Assembly: GCA_026389415.1 (NCBI GenBank)
Contig: JAPLHX010000188.1
Location: forward strand, 1-16,614
DNA: 16,614 bases
Source: Coprothermobacterota bacterium
GTDB lineage: Bacteria > Caldisericota > JANLFM01
Reading direction: 5' to 3'
The notes beneath the pieces were generated by a model. The model was not told the origin of the DNA, searched no databases, and saw only the letters and a program-made list of their open reading frames with translations. Shown here in pieces: positions 7,568-15,400 of this stretch (position 1 is its first letter; each line of letters opens with the position of its first letter). The position numbers and the translations under genes are program-made.

Positions 7568-8254
7568 ATGGAAGAACCAGCAAAGAAAGTCGAGCGCTGT
7601 TCCAGTTGCGGTGCCATAAAATGTCCTTCTTGCCTCGCTCCCTTAAAGAGTGACGGGAAGTCCTGCCCTTATTGCGGCGTGGAATTGGTGTTTTCACAGG
7701 ACGGCCAGTTTTTCGCGAAGGTTGAGCAATTATCCTGCCAGTTTTGCGGCGCCAAGATCAGCCGGCACTCTCCTTTCTGTCCATCCTGCAATCGGAAAAC
7801 CTGGCAATATTGTCCAAACCTTTCCTGCGAAGGAAAATTCAGCTTGGATACACAGACCTGCCCAGTCTGCACCAAGGAAGTCCGCCGGGGTCTAGAACGT
7901 CTGGAAGACGACTACCAGCGTCTGAGAGAAACTCTTCCCGCCAAGGTCCAAGAGGAGATCCAGAAAGAGCTGGATACCTTGGAACGAGTATTCGTTCAAG
8001 TAGCAGCAGTGGAAGACATTTTGGTCCTTACCGATTCTCGTCTGATCCAGCGAAGCGGAGGCAAGTATTTTTCCTACCCCTTCGGCATGATCGAAGATGC
8101 TTCCCTCGACAAATACGGTAATCTAGCGATTTCCTTGGGTGGGGAAAAACCGCATGACCTGATTATCATCTGCCCGCAGAAAAAAACATCTGAGTTTTCC
8201 GAACTGATCGACTTGCTACTGAAGTTCCGCAACAAATCTAAAATCGAGGAATAG
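7568..8254 (+). CDS. Multi-zinc-ribbon protein with C-terminal PH-like domain
   Basis: A 228-residue cytoplasmic protein of unknown role. The first 101 residues hold seven cysteine pairs: CxxC at 11/14, 19/22, 33/36, 57/60, 71/74 and 98/101, plus a wider C82-x4-C87. They pair as three zinc ribbons (19-36, 57-74, 82-101) with a leading knuckle. Residues about 104-145 are charged and helical, probably coiled coil. Residues about 150-225 (VEDILVLTDSRLIQRSGG, then the SYPFGMIEDASLDKYG stretch) resemble a bacterial PH-like (YokE-type) domain; this is by pattern only. An earlier in-frame ATG at 7523 lies inside the promoter, whereas ATG 7568 has GGAGG (7557-7561) 6 bases ahead, so the shorter form is chosen. 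Its TAG directly abuts the ccdA stop on the other strand. Confidence 0.8.
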   Translation: MEEPAKKVERCSSCGAIKCPSCLAPLKSDGKSCPYCGVELVFSQDGQFFAKVEQLSCQFCGAKISRHSPFCPSCNRKTWQYCPNLSCEGKFSLDTQTCPVCTKEVRRGLERLEDDYQRLRETLPAKVQEEIQKELDTLERVFVQVAAVEDILVLTDSRLIQRSGGKYFSYPFGMIEDASLDKYGNLAISLGGEKPHDLIIICPQKKTSEFSELIDLLLKFRNKSKIEE

Positions 8255-8920
8255 CTAATAAAGCCCCAGAGCAAGCAGTATCCCCATTGCAACGAATGCC
8301 AGGCCTGCAATCCGCTGAATCCAGGGTAACGCCGGCCGTATTTTTTCTAGAATCAGCAATGTCCTCGTGACAAACACAGCCACCAGCAAGAAAGGCAAAG
8401 CAAAGCCAATGGAATAAATCAGGAGCAATCCTGCACCGCGCCAGGCATCACCGCTTGCTGCGGCCAAAGTCAAGATCGCGGCCAGCACTGGCCCGGCACA
8501 AGGTGTCCAGGCCAGGGAAAAAGCAAGACCCAAGAATAATCCCGACCAAACGGGAGGGAGCTGCCGGCGTTCCCAGGAAATCAGCCGCCGTTCGCGCTGC
8601 AAGAAACTCAAAGGCCTCAATCCGGTCATAGCCAACCCCATGAGTACGATGAGTGCTCCAAAAATGATTTTCAATAGCCGCTGGTATTGAAACAGAAGCG
8701 ACCCGATGGTTCCCGCCAGGAAACCCTCTAGAAAGAGCACGATCGAAAGCCCCAATACGAAGAACAGCACTCCGATCATTGTCTTCCACGGAGTTCGCCT
8801 GCTGGTCAATGAGGTTCCTCCCAGAAAAGCCAGGTATACCGGGAGAAGCGGGATCACGCAGGGAGTGAAGAAGGCCAGTAAGCCGCCAAGAAATGCGGCT
8901 CCGGCACTGAGATCGATCAG
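8255..8920 (-). CDS. ccdA: CcdA/DsbD-type transmembrane thiol-redox protein, probable CTG start
   Basis: Carries electrons from cytoplasmic thioredoxin across the membrane to extracytoplasmic thioredoxin-like proteins such as TlpA/ResA; needed for cytochrome c maturation and thiol reduction. Six hydrophobic segments and the paired redox motifs TPCVIP (C21) and TPCAGP (C141) are seen, numbering from the CTG. The first conventional start is GTG at 8857, but this is the Val immediately after C21 and would remove the first helix and an essential cysteine. The frame upstream is open to a stop at 8990-8992 and reads typical CcdA sequence (FLGGLLAFFTPC) without any ATG, GTG or TTG. CTG at 8918-8920 overlaps the tlpA TGA as CTGA, mimicking the usual ATGA coupling, so I place the start there (221 residues). 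No strong ribosome site precedes it. The function is secure; the start is inferred. Confidence 0.85.
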   Translation of the reverse strand: MIDLSAGAAFLGGLLAFFTPCVIPLLPVYLAFLGGTSLTSRRTPWKTMIGVLFFVLGLSIVLFLEGFLAGTIGSLLFQYQRLLKIIFGALIVLMGLAMTGLRPLSFLQRERRLISWERRQLPPVWSGLFLGLAFSLAWTPCAGPVLAAILTLAAASGDAWRGAGLLLIYSIGFALPFLLVAVFVTRTLLILEKIRPALPWIQRIAGLAFVAMGILLALGLY

Positions 8921-9417
8921 GGAAGCTTGCTTTCTAGTGTTTTTTGTGTTGTAGATCCCGTCAAGCGAGCTGAGATTCTGCCTTCTGAGTCAATCACAAA
9001 GGTGGTCGGAATTGCCTGGATCTGATACAGATTCGCTAGGTCCAACGATTGCTGAGAGTTTAGGATGACCGGAAAATCAATGGAGATTCGGCTGCGGAAT
9101 TCGTTTAATGCGATTTGCGTCCCATCAATCTCAACACCGATCAGAGTGACGTCTGCCTGATGTTCACGATGGAAGGAATTGAGCTCGGGGATCTCTTCAA
9201 GACAAGGTTGACACCATGTAGCCCAGAAATTCAGAACTACGATTTTCCCTCGCAAGGCAATGAGCGAGATTTATTCTCCCCCGGTTGTTGTTGCGCGAAA
9301 ATCAGGAGCCATTGAATCCTGGAAGGGTTCTCCGGCACCCCCCGAGGAACAGGCTGCCAATAGCAGCATAGCCAATAGCATTGCGGTCCATGGGATTGCT
9401 CTATCCGTCCTTTTCAT
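8917..9417 (-). pseudogene. tlpA: TlpA/ResA-like thioredoxin lipoprotein interrupted by an in-frame TAA
   Basis: Would be a membrane-anchored extracytoplasmic thiol-disulfide reductase working with the CcdA encoded directly downstream. Read through, it is 166 residues: a lipoprotein signal with lipobox LLAAC (C23), APDF (37-40) opening the TlpA fold, LRGKIVVLNFWATWCQPC with redox C69/C72, and the cis-proline region IPTTFVID. Codon 49 (9271-9273) is TAA. The flanks GGE and ISLIALRGK stay in the same frame and align without gap to the family pattern, so a single substitution is enough to explain it. The start ATG at 9417 has AAAGG upstream. The part after the stop could be restarted from TTG at 9255 (112 residues), giving an unanchored thioredoxin domain. 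Whether it is truly broken, a consensus error or read through cannot be told here. Confidence 0.8.
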
Positions 9418-9438
9418 CCAAATCCTTTCTGCTACAAT
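9411..9438 (+). promoter_or_regulatory. Promoter of tRNA-Arg
   Basis: TTTTCA (9411-9416), a 16-bp spacer and TACAAT (9433-9438). The predicted start is around 9445, 1-2 bases before the mature tRNA. The -35 hexamer overlaps the tlpA start codon on the opposite strand. Confidence 0.45.
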
Positions 9439-9446
9439 ATTTTGAT

Positions 9447-9522
9447 GCGCTCGTAGCTCAATGGATAGAGCGACGGCCTCCGGAGCCGTAGGCTGCAGGT
9501 TCGACCCCTGTCGGGCGCACCA
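9447..9522 (+). tRNA. tRNA-Arg(CCG)
   Basis: 76 nt. The acceptor stem GCGCTCG pairs with CGGGCGC (one U-G), followed by discriminator A and an encoded CCA (9520-9522). The D arm contains AGCTCAATGGATAGAGC. The anticodon stem ACGGC/GCCGT encloses loop CTCCGGA; anticodon CCG at 9480-9482 reads CGG (Arg). The T arm CAGG-TTCGACC-CCTG is intact. It lies divergent to tlpA, only 29 bases away. Confidence 0.97.
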
Positions 9523-9560
9523 AGAAACCCCTAACTTCACCCTCGCTCCTTGGTATCGAT

Positions 9561-9611
9561 TCCTGATGGTATAATCGTGGACCATTCATTTCATCTTGCC
9601 GCCCATCAGGA
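9561..9611. repeat. 9-bp inverted repeat around an extended -10 element
   Basis: TCCTGATGG (9561-9569) and CCATCAGGA (9603-9611) are perfect inverse complements around a 33-base loop. The loop begins with TATAAT (9570-9575), preceded by TG at 9567-9568, which makes an extended -10 on the plus strand. No good -35 and no downstream plus-strand gene are visible. It lies in the 168-base gap between tRNA-Arg and the 3' end of the PEPCK fusion. There is no T-run, so it is not a classic terminator. Significance uncertain. Confidence 0.25.
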
Positions 9612-9690
9612 CTCTGTATCCCCGATGCCCGTTGTTTAGGCCAATTTCCCTCTGGATATGTCATCCCAATCTGTTCTGCTGATTTCCAAA

Positions 9691-12126
9691 CTACATGCTT
9701 TTTTCACTTGATATAGCAAAGCGTGATGCGAAGTTGGGTAAGGCGACCATGATTTTTTCGAAATCCACCCGGTACGGGACGGTCAAACGGAACTTCCAGT
9801 TGATATCTGGTGCGATACCATTTGATTCCACCTCCTGCACCTTAATGGCCTGTTGCCGGAAGAAGGCTAAAATCTCTTGGACGCTACTATTGATAAGGGG
9901 GTACAGAGTTATGCTCACCGTGTAATCGAGCAATTTGGGCATGCGAATTTCTGCGCGCATCAGCAAACGGAGAACCAGCAGTACGATCACCAAGGCAACG
10001 AGCGCGGCCCAATACAACCCGACCCCCACGGCCATACCTAGGGCGCTGGTCATCCAGATGGTTGCTGCTGTGGTGAGTCCATGAACGTTGGCGCCCTCGC
10101 GGAAAATCGCGCCTGCTCCCAAAAATCCAATCCCAGTGATCACTCCGGCTGCAATCCGCATTGGTTCGAACGGTTCCGGATACGCGAATGCCAGGCAAAT
10201 CAACAAGCCCGAGCCCAAACCAACCAGTAAGTGCGTCCTCAGACCTGCGCGTTTGCCGGCCGCTGTAATATAGTCACCGAATTGGTCGCGCCAAGCCAGA
10301 AGTCTCTTTTTTTGCTCATCCAGAATCTGGTGAACCTCAACTGGTGTTTCGGCCACTTTGGTCTGAAAAATAGCTCTGGTCCGATCTATTTTTGCCAACC
10401 ATTCTGGGATCCGCACCGTGAATTGCTTCAAGTATTCTTCCTTTAAATATTCCTTGTGCAGAATGTCCCAAAACAACGGTTTAAGGTCTTCGTATCTGGG
10501 AACCAAACCTGTAGGTGTCTCTAGCGCATCGACTTCGTCATGTACCCGCAGTTCCATCCATCTAAACCAAACCTTCTTATCGTTTTTCTCATTCAACCAG
10601 ATGCCCTCTTTCCCTCTTAGGAAATAATTTACGGAGAAAATGCGGGGAATGCGTTGCAAGTCTCTGGCGAAATCAAGGTTGGTCTGCACATATTTCCCCA
10701 CCGGAATCGAAAGAAAGTCAAGATTGGACATCGGATTCCATTCCCGCACGCCTTCTTGTCCCAGGGTGGCTGCGGTGGTCTCTGATTCGAGGATGGCTCC
10801 TTTGGTGATCACCCCGTGAATCCAGTCGAAGGACTCCTCCACAGGGACGGAGGTATCAGAATCACGGCCGCCGTAGACAATTCCGCCGATTTCGAAACCT
10901 GCAGGATCATCTAATCCAGGATCCAGATTCTCGAGCCTATCCAAATTGAGAGTGAATCTGGCATTCGGGTGCGAAGCAGGGATTTCTCTCCCATTAGAGT
11001 CGCGTTTACCCTTAAACCACGATCCGGAGAAGTTTTCCCCTTCTGCCGGTGCTTCCCCATCCTTTCCGTTCCAAAACACGCTTCCTTCCTTGGAAACTAG
11101 AACATTGGAGAAAATCACTTCACCGGGATCGTTCAGCGCTTTCCATTGGATCGGATCGTCGCGGGAGTTAATGCCCTGTATGATGCCAAACATTCCATGC
11201 TCGACATTCACTGCCCGGACCAATCCGTCTTTTTTGCGCAAATAGGCGATGTCATCTCCGACAATGGACTCCCCCTCCAACATAGCAGTCGATGTCTTGC
11301 CACAAAGCGAGGGGAATGCGGCGGTAAAATACGTAATCCGGTTCCTGGGCCCATGGATTCCCATCACCAGCATATGCTCAGTCAACCATCCTTCCTGGGC
11401 TGCGCGGTGGATGGCCAAACGCATCGCTAATTTTTTCAGGCCGATCGTGTTTCCGCCGTATTGCGTATTGACCGAATAGACAATGCTTTCTTCCAGGTCG
11501 ATAAAGATCCGACGCTTGTCCAGGTTCCTGCAGGTCTTACGCTCGTCTACTTCCCCCTGCGAATGCACGAATTTGAAGAAACGGGCATTGCTCCCTTGGT
11601 GAGAGAACTCTTCGTAACCCTGGCGGTACAGCAGGTTTTCGCTGTGTGCTACATAGCTGGAATCGGTGAGTTGCACGCAGGGAATCGAGAAATCCGATCC
11701 GGTCGGTCCTAGGCAGAAGAAGCAGAGCAAGGCTTCTTTTCCTTTCATAATGTCCTCAAGGATCGCTCGGATATCCTCTAAAGACGATTGCCGGTCCTTG
11801 GTTTCGATCGATGGATCAAGTTTCTTACTGGTACGGACTAGGATCCCAGTATTTTTTTTATCTCTTCCTTGGTCCGCCGGATTGTCAAAATGGAGCGTGT
11901 GGCCTTCTATCCCCAATTCCTGTTCTTCCCTGTTTTGCAGTGCGGTCCGTTTGATCCTCATTCGATCTTCTGGCCTGCCGGTGGAAAGGTACACTCGATC
12001 TGGATTGCAGAGAGAGACGTAGCGGGCTACAAAATCCTCCAAATCTGGGTTTCCAATCGCTCTGAGATCGGCGAAACCACCCTCGCCAAGCTTTTGTTGC
12101 AGCATTAGAACCTGATCCGCGTCCAT
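9691..12126 (-). CDS. GTP-type PEP carboxykinase fused to an MgtC/SapB membrane domain
   Basis: 811 residues in one open frame. Residues about 1-620 are a divergent GTP-PEPCK, which interconverts oxaloacetate and PEP: NTIGLKKLAMRLA (metal region), P-loop SLCGKTSTAM (274-283, with C275), GDDIAYL (290-296), NARFT (388-392) and the late VNYF/WNEK-like segment. It ends at a helix finishing FGDYI (about 617-620). GKRAGLRTH (624-632) then starts an MgtC domain: GVITGIGFLGAGAIF and GLTTAATIWMTSALG, with three to four membrane segments to about 723, and a soluble ACT-like tail (about 732-811). MgtC's usual first helix and its Leu-Glu-Arg-Glu motif are absent; PEPCK occupies their place. AGGAGG 6 bases before ATG 12126 sets the start; a TTG 39 bases further up is in frame but lacks support. 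It could be a real fusion by deletion or an assembly join. Confidence 0.87.
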   Translation of the reverse strand: MDADQVLMLQQKLGEGGFADLRAIGNPDLEDFVARYVSLCNPDRVYLSTGRPEDRMRIKRTALQNREEQELGIEGHTLHFDNPADQGRDKKNTGILVRTSKKLDPSIETKDRQSSLEDIRAILEDIMKGKEALLCFFCLGPTGSDFSIPCVQLTDSSYVAHSENLLYRQGYEEFSHQGSNARFFKFVHSQGEVDERKTCRNLDKRRIFIDLEESIVYSVNTQYGGNTIGLKKLAMRLAIHRAAQEGWLTEHMLVMGIHGPRNRITYFTAAFPSLCGKTSTAMLEGESIVGDDIAYLRKKDGLVRAVNVEHGMFGIIQGINSRDDPIQWKALNDPGEVIFSNVLVSKEGSVFWNGKDGEAPAEGENFSGSWFKGKRDSNGREIPASHPNARFTLNLDRLENLDPGLDDPAGFEIGGIVYGGRDSDTSVPVEESFDWIHGVITKGAILESETTAATLGQEGVREWNPMSNLDFLSIPVGKYVQTNLDFARDLQRIPRIFSVNYFLRGKEGIWLNEKNDKKVWFRWMELRVHDEVDALETPTGLVPRYEDLKPLFWDILHKEYLKEEYLKQFTVRIPEWLAKIDRTRAIFQTKVAETPVEVHQILDEQKKRLLAWRDQFGDYITAAGKRAGLRTHLLVGLGSGLLICLAFAYPEPFEPMRIAAGVITGIGFLGAGAIFREGANVHGLTTAATIWMTSALGMAVGVGLYWAALVALVIVLLVLRLLMRAEIRMPKLLDYTVSITLYPLINSSVQEILAFFRQQAIKVQEVESNGIAPDINWKFRLTVPYRVDFEKIMVALPNFASRFAISSEKSM

Positions 12127-12182
12127 CACGTGCCTCCTGGAAAAAAATAGGCTGAATCCTGGCAATCATTCAACAGGGGCGA

Positions 12183-12211
12183 ATTATACCCCGATTGACA
12201 GATGAGGACCA
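12183..12211 (-). promoter_or_regulatory. Promoter of the PEPCK-MgtC gene
   Basis: A perfect TATAAT on the minus strand at 12183-12188, 56 bases before the ATG. At 17-bp spacing the -35 reads TGGTCC, weak. Its spacer contains the ileS -35 box on the opposite strand, so the two divergent promoters overlap. Confidence 0.45.
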
Positions 12212-12223
12212 TTTCGGTACAAA
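12195..12223 (+). promoter_or_regulatory. Promoter of the T-box/ileS transcript
   Basis: A consensus TTGACA (12195-12200), a 17-bp spacer and TACAAA (12218-12223, 4/6). The predicted transcript start near 12230 is just ahead of the first T-box stem. Confidence 0.6.
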
Positions 12224-12229
12224 AAGGGA

Positions 12230-12462
12230 TCGGCAAAGATGAGGAAGAGTACGCCTCCGACGTTCATCCAGCGAGTAGGAGGGGTGAAAGCCTACGGAAT
12301 GCGGGGTGGAAAATCACCTCGGAGCTGCGGTCCGAATTCGAAGTAGGCGCCGCCGGTTCCCCGTTACAGGAGAGGGTGTTCAGCACTCGAAGTGGATCAT
12401 AAGACCAAAACAAGGTGGTACCACGGGAAGCCTCTCGTCCTTGAGCGGGAGGTTTTTGTTTT
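12230..12462 (+). promoter_or_regulatory. T-box riboswitch (isoleucine-specific), ileS leader
   Basis: An untranslated leader that senses uncharged tRNA-Ile by pairing its anticodon and 3' end. Seen: an AGATGAGGAAGAGTA start typical of stem I; an apical region with AGCGAGTAGG and GTGAAAGCC; specifier codon ATC (12313-12315) inside AAAATCACCTCGGAGC; the hallmark T-box AAGGTGGTACCACG (12412-12425) whose TGGT bulge matches a tRNA ending in ACCA; and the overlapping terminator. An ATC specifier, the A discriminator and the ileS gene behind it all agree. Low charged tRNA-Ile should favour the antiterminator and raise ileS. The 5' limit is taken from the promoter prediction. Confidence 0.92.
12431..12462 (+). 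terminator. T-box regulated intrinsic terminator
   Basis: CCTCTCG (12431-12437) pairs with CGGGAGG (12446-12452) over an 8-base loop, followed by TTTTTGTTTT. The left arm follows directly on the T-box sequence, so the antiterminator and terminator are mutually exclusive, as expected. Confidence 0.9.
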
Positions 12463-12488
12463 CAAACAAAGGAAGGAAGCAACTAATA

Positions 12489-15400
12489 GTGTTTAGACCA
12501 GTAGCAGTGAAACCAAATTTTTGTGCGCAGGAGGAAGAGGTCCTCCAATTCTGGCAATCTGAGCGGATCTTCGATCTCTTGCGGGAAAAGAATGAAGCTG
12601 GACCCCGCTTCTCTTTCATTGACGGCCCCATCACCGCCAATAACCCGATGGGTGTTCATCATGCCTGGGGGCGTACCTACAAGGATCTGTTTCAGCGCTA
12701 CAAATCAATGTTGGGCTACCACCTGCGTTACCAGAATGGCTTTGATTGCCAGGGGCTTTGGGTGGAAGTGGAGGTTGAGCGGGAAATGGGTTTCAACTCC
12801 AAACGCCAAATTGAGGCTTATGGTCTGGAGAGTTTCTCACTCAAATGTCGGGAACGAGTCATCCATTATGCTGACCTGATCACGGAGCAATCCAAACGCC
12901 TGGGCCAGTGGATGGACTGGCAGGATTCCTATTACACAATGACGGATAACAACATCGAGCACATCTGGCATTTCCTCCGTCGCTGTCACGATAGGGGTTG
13001 GCTGTATCGCGGCCATCGCACGATGCCGTGGTGCATCCGTTGTGGAACTTCGCTCTCCCAACACGAATTGGTGGGGACTGATACCTACATCAATCTCACA
13101 CATACCGCGGTGTACCTTGAATTGCCAGTCCTCGACAGGAACCAGGAGCGTTTCCTGGTTTGGACCACTACACCCTGGACACTCTCAGCCAATGTCGCTC
13201 TAGCCGTGCACCCGGAACTAGAATATGCCTACATCCGCTGGCAGGGTAAGGTCTATATCCTTTCTCGCCTTCTCGTGGATAAGCTTTTACCGAAAGGGGA
13301 TTTGATAAAGACGGTTCCGGGTAAAGAGCTGGTTGGGTTGCGCTATCAGGGACCGTTTGATACCTTCGCCGCCCAACAGGGCGTTGAACATCAGGTGATC
13401 CCCTGGACGGAGGTTGGAGAAGAAGAGGGGACCGGTATCGTACACATTGCACCGGGTTGCGGCGCTGAAGATTTTGAGTTGTCCAAGTTGCACAATCTCC
13501 CGGTACTTGTCCCCATAAACGATGATGGCGATTATGTCTCGGGATTCGGTTTTCTAAGCGGCATGAATGTGCGCCGAGCCAACCCGCAGATCTTACAGGA
13601 TTTGCAGCAGAAAAACCTACTTTTGAGAACCGAGGAATATACTCACCGTTATCCTGTTTGTTGGCGCTGTGGGGAGGAATTGGTGTTCAAAGTGGTGGAT
13701 GAGTGGTTTATTGCCACCGATCCGGTCCGGCCTGCTCTGATCCGCGAGGCAGCCAAAGTGCGCTGGATGCCAGAGTCTGCTGGAAAACGAATGGAGGATT
13801 GGCTGCAGAACATGGGTGATTGGTGCATATCCCGCAAGAGGTTCTGGGGGTTACCCTTACCAATCTATCTCTGTTCCTGCGGGAAGGTTACTGTTCTTGG
13901 ATCCCGCCATGAGCTGGAAGAACGGGCGGTTCCAACGCCGCTCCGTATTCCTGAACTACACCGTCCGTGGATAGACGAAGTAAGAATCCGCTGTCCCCAT
14001 TGTGGCGAGATGGTGGAACGAATTCCGGAAGTCGGCGATGCTTGGTTGGATGCCGGTATTGTCCCCTACTCCACCTTGCACTACTTGGACAACCCACAGT
14101 ACTGGCGGACTTGGTTCCCCGGCGAATTCATCACGGAGATGCGGGAACAGATCCGACTTTGGTTCTACTCGATGCTCTTTATGAGCGTTACCTTGGAAGA
14201 TCGCACGCCCTACCAATCCGCCCTGGTCTACGAGAAGCTGATGGATGTAAACGGTCGGCCCATGCATCGTTCCCTGGGCAACGCGATTTGGTTCGATGAA
14301 GCAGTAGGTCGCATGGGGGCGGACGCAATGCGATGGCTTTTTGCTTCGCAGAACACCGAAACGAACCTTTTATTTGGGTATGGTCCGGCAGAAGAAGTGA
14401 CGCGAAAACTGCTCGTCCTTTGGAATGTCTATTCCTTTTTCGTTACTTACGCCAATATCGATCATTTCGATCCAACTAAACACGCATCCAGCAACGTCAG
14501 CCGGCCTTTTCTTGACCGCTGGATCCTGGCTCGCCTTAATAGTTTGGTCACGATAGCCCGAGATCGCTTTGGTCACTACGATGCAGCGACTGTCACGCGA
14601 GAATGCGAACGCTTCATCGAAGATTTGTCCAACTGGTGGTTGCGCTGCAACCGACGTCGTTTCTGGAAAACAGAAGAAGACAGTGAAAAAGTCAGTGCTT
14701 ATCTCACCCTTTATGAAGTATTGGTCACCTTCATCCGTCTGGTTGCTCCGATCGTACCGTTCTTAGCTGAACAGATCTACCAGAATCTGGTGTGTTCTGT
14801 GGAATCCGATGCTCCGCGTTCAGTGCACCTTTCCTCCTATCCAGAGCCGCTGCCCACCAATCTGAAGGATTCTTTGGAACCTAGGATGACTTTGATTCAA
14901 CGAGTCATCAGACTGGGCCGGGCGGCTCGAAACAAAGCAAGCATTAAGGTCCGTCAACCAATCACGAAGATGATCCTGGTCGGATTTACCCTGATTGAGC
15001 AAGAAGCAATCCAAGAGTTGTCCAATATCATCAAAGATGAGTTAAACTTGAAGGAGTTGGTTTACGAGCAAACCGCCCGTGGTCTCCAGGAAATCCTCCT
15101 CTTACCAAATCTCCCGATCTTAGGACCTCGTTTCGGCAAACATTTGCCTGCAATTCGCACGGCTCTGATGGGGTTAAGCGGCGAGAAGGCGCTATTGCTT
15201 CTGCAAGACCAACAACCGCTATCGGTCCTGGTTGAAGGAGAAGAAGTCCTACTACAGCCGGAGGAGATTTTGGTGCAACGCCTGGATCAGCCTGGGTTTG
15301 CTGCCGAAGCGGAAGGACATATCCTAGTGGTCCTTGATACGTACATACCCCCCGAACTCCGCAGGGAGGGATTGGCGCGGGACTTGGCGCATGCCATCCA

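Noticed and set aside
9418..9585. An N-terminal extension of tlpA reading leftward through the tRNA-Arg gene
   Set aside because: Those codons are simply the reverse complement of tRNA-Arg(CCG), a well-known source of false protein sequence. The lipoprotein signal begins at ATG 9417 with its own ribosome site.
9604..9627. CATCAGG/CCCGATG hairpin as terminator of the PEPCK-MgtC gene
   Set aside because: On the minus strand it forms a 7-bp stem with one G-T pair, but no T-run follows, so it does not meet intrinsic-terminator criteria.
12127..12165. TTG start 13 codons upstream for the PEPCK-MgtC gene
   Set aside because: The AGGAGG lies inside that extension and is ideally spaced for ATG 12126; the extra residues resemble no PEPCK.
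12306..12488. Upstream extension of ileS to the start of its open frame
   Set aside because: It would translate the T-box and its terminator. GTG 12489 has a ribosome site and gives the normal IleRS N-terminus.
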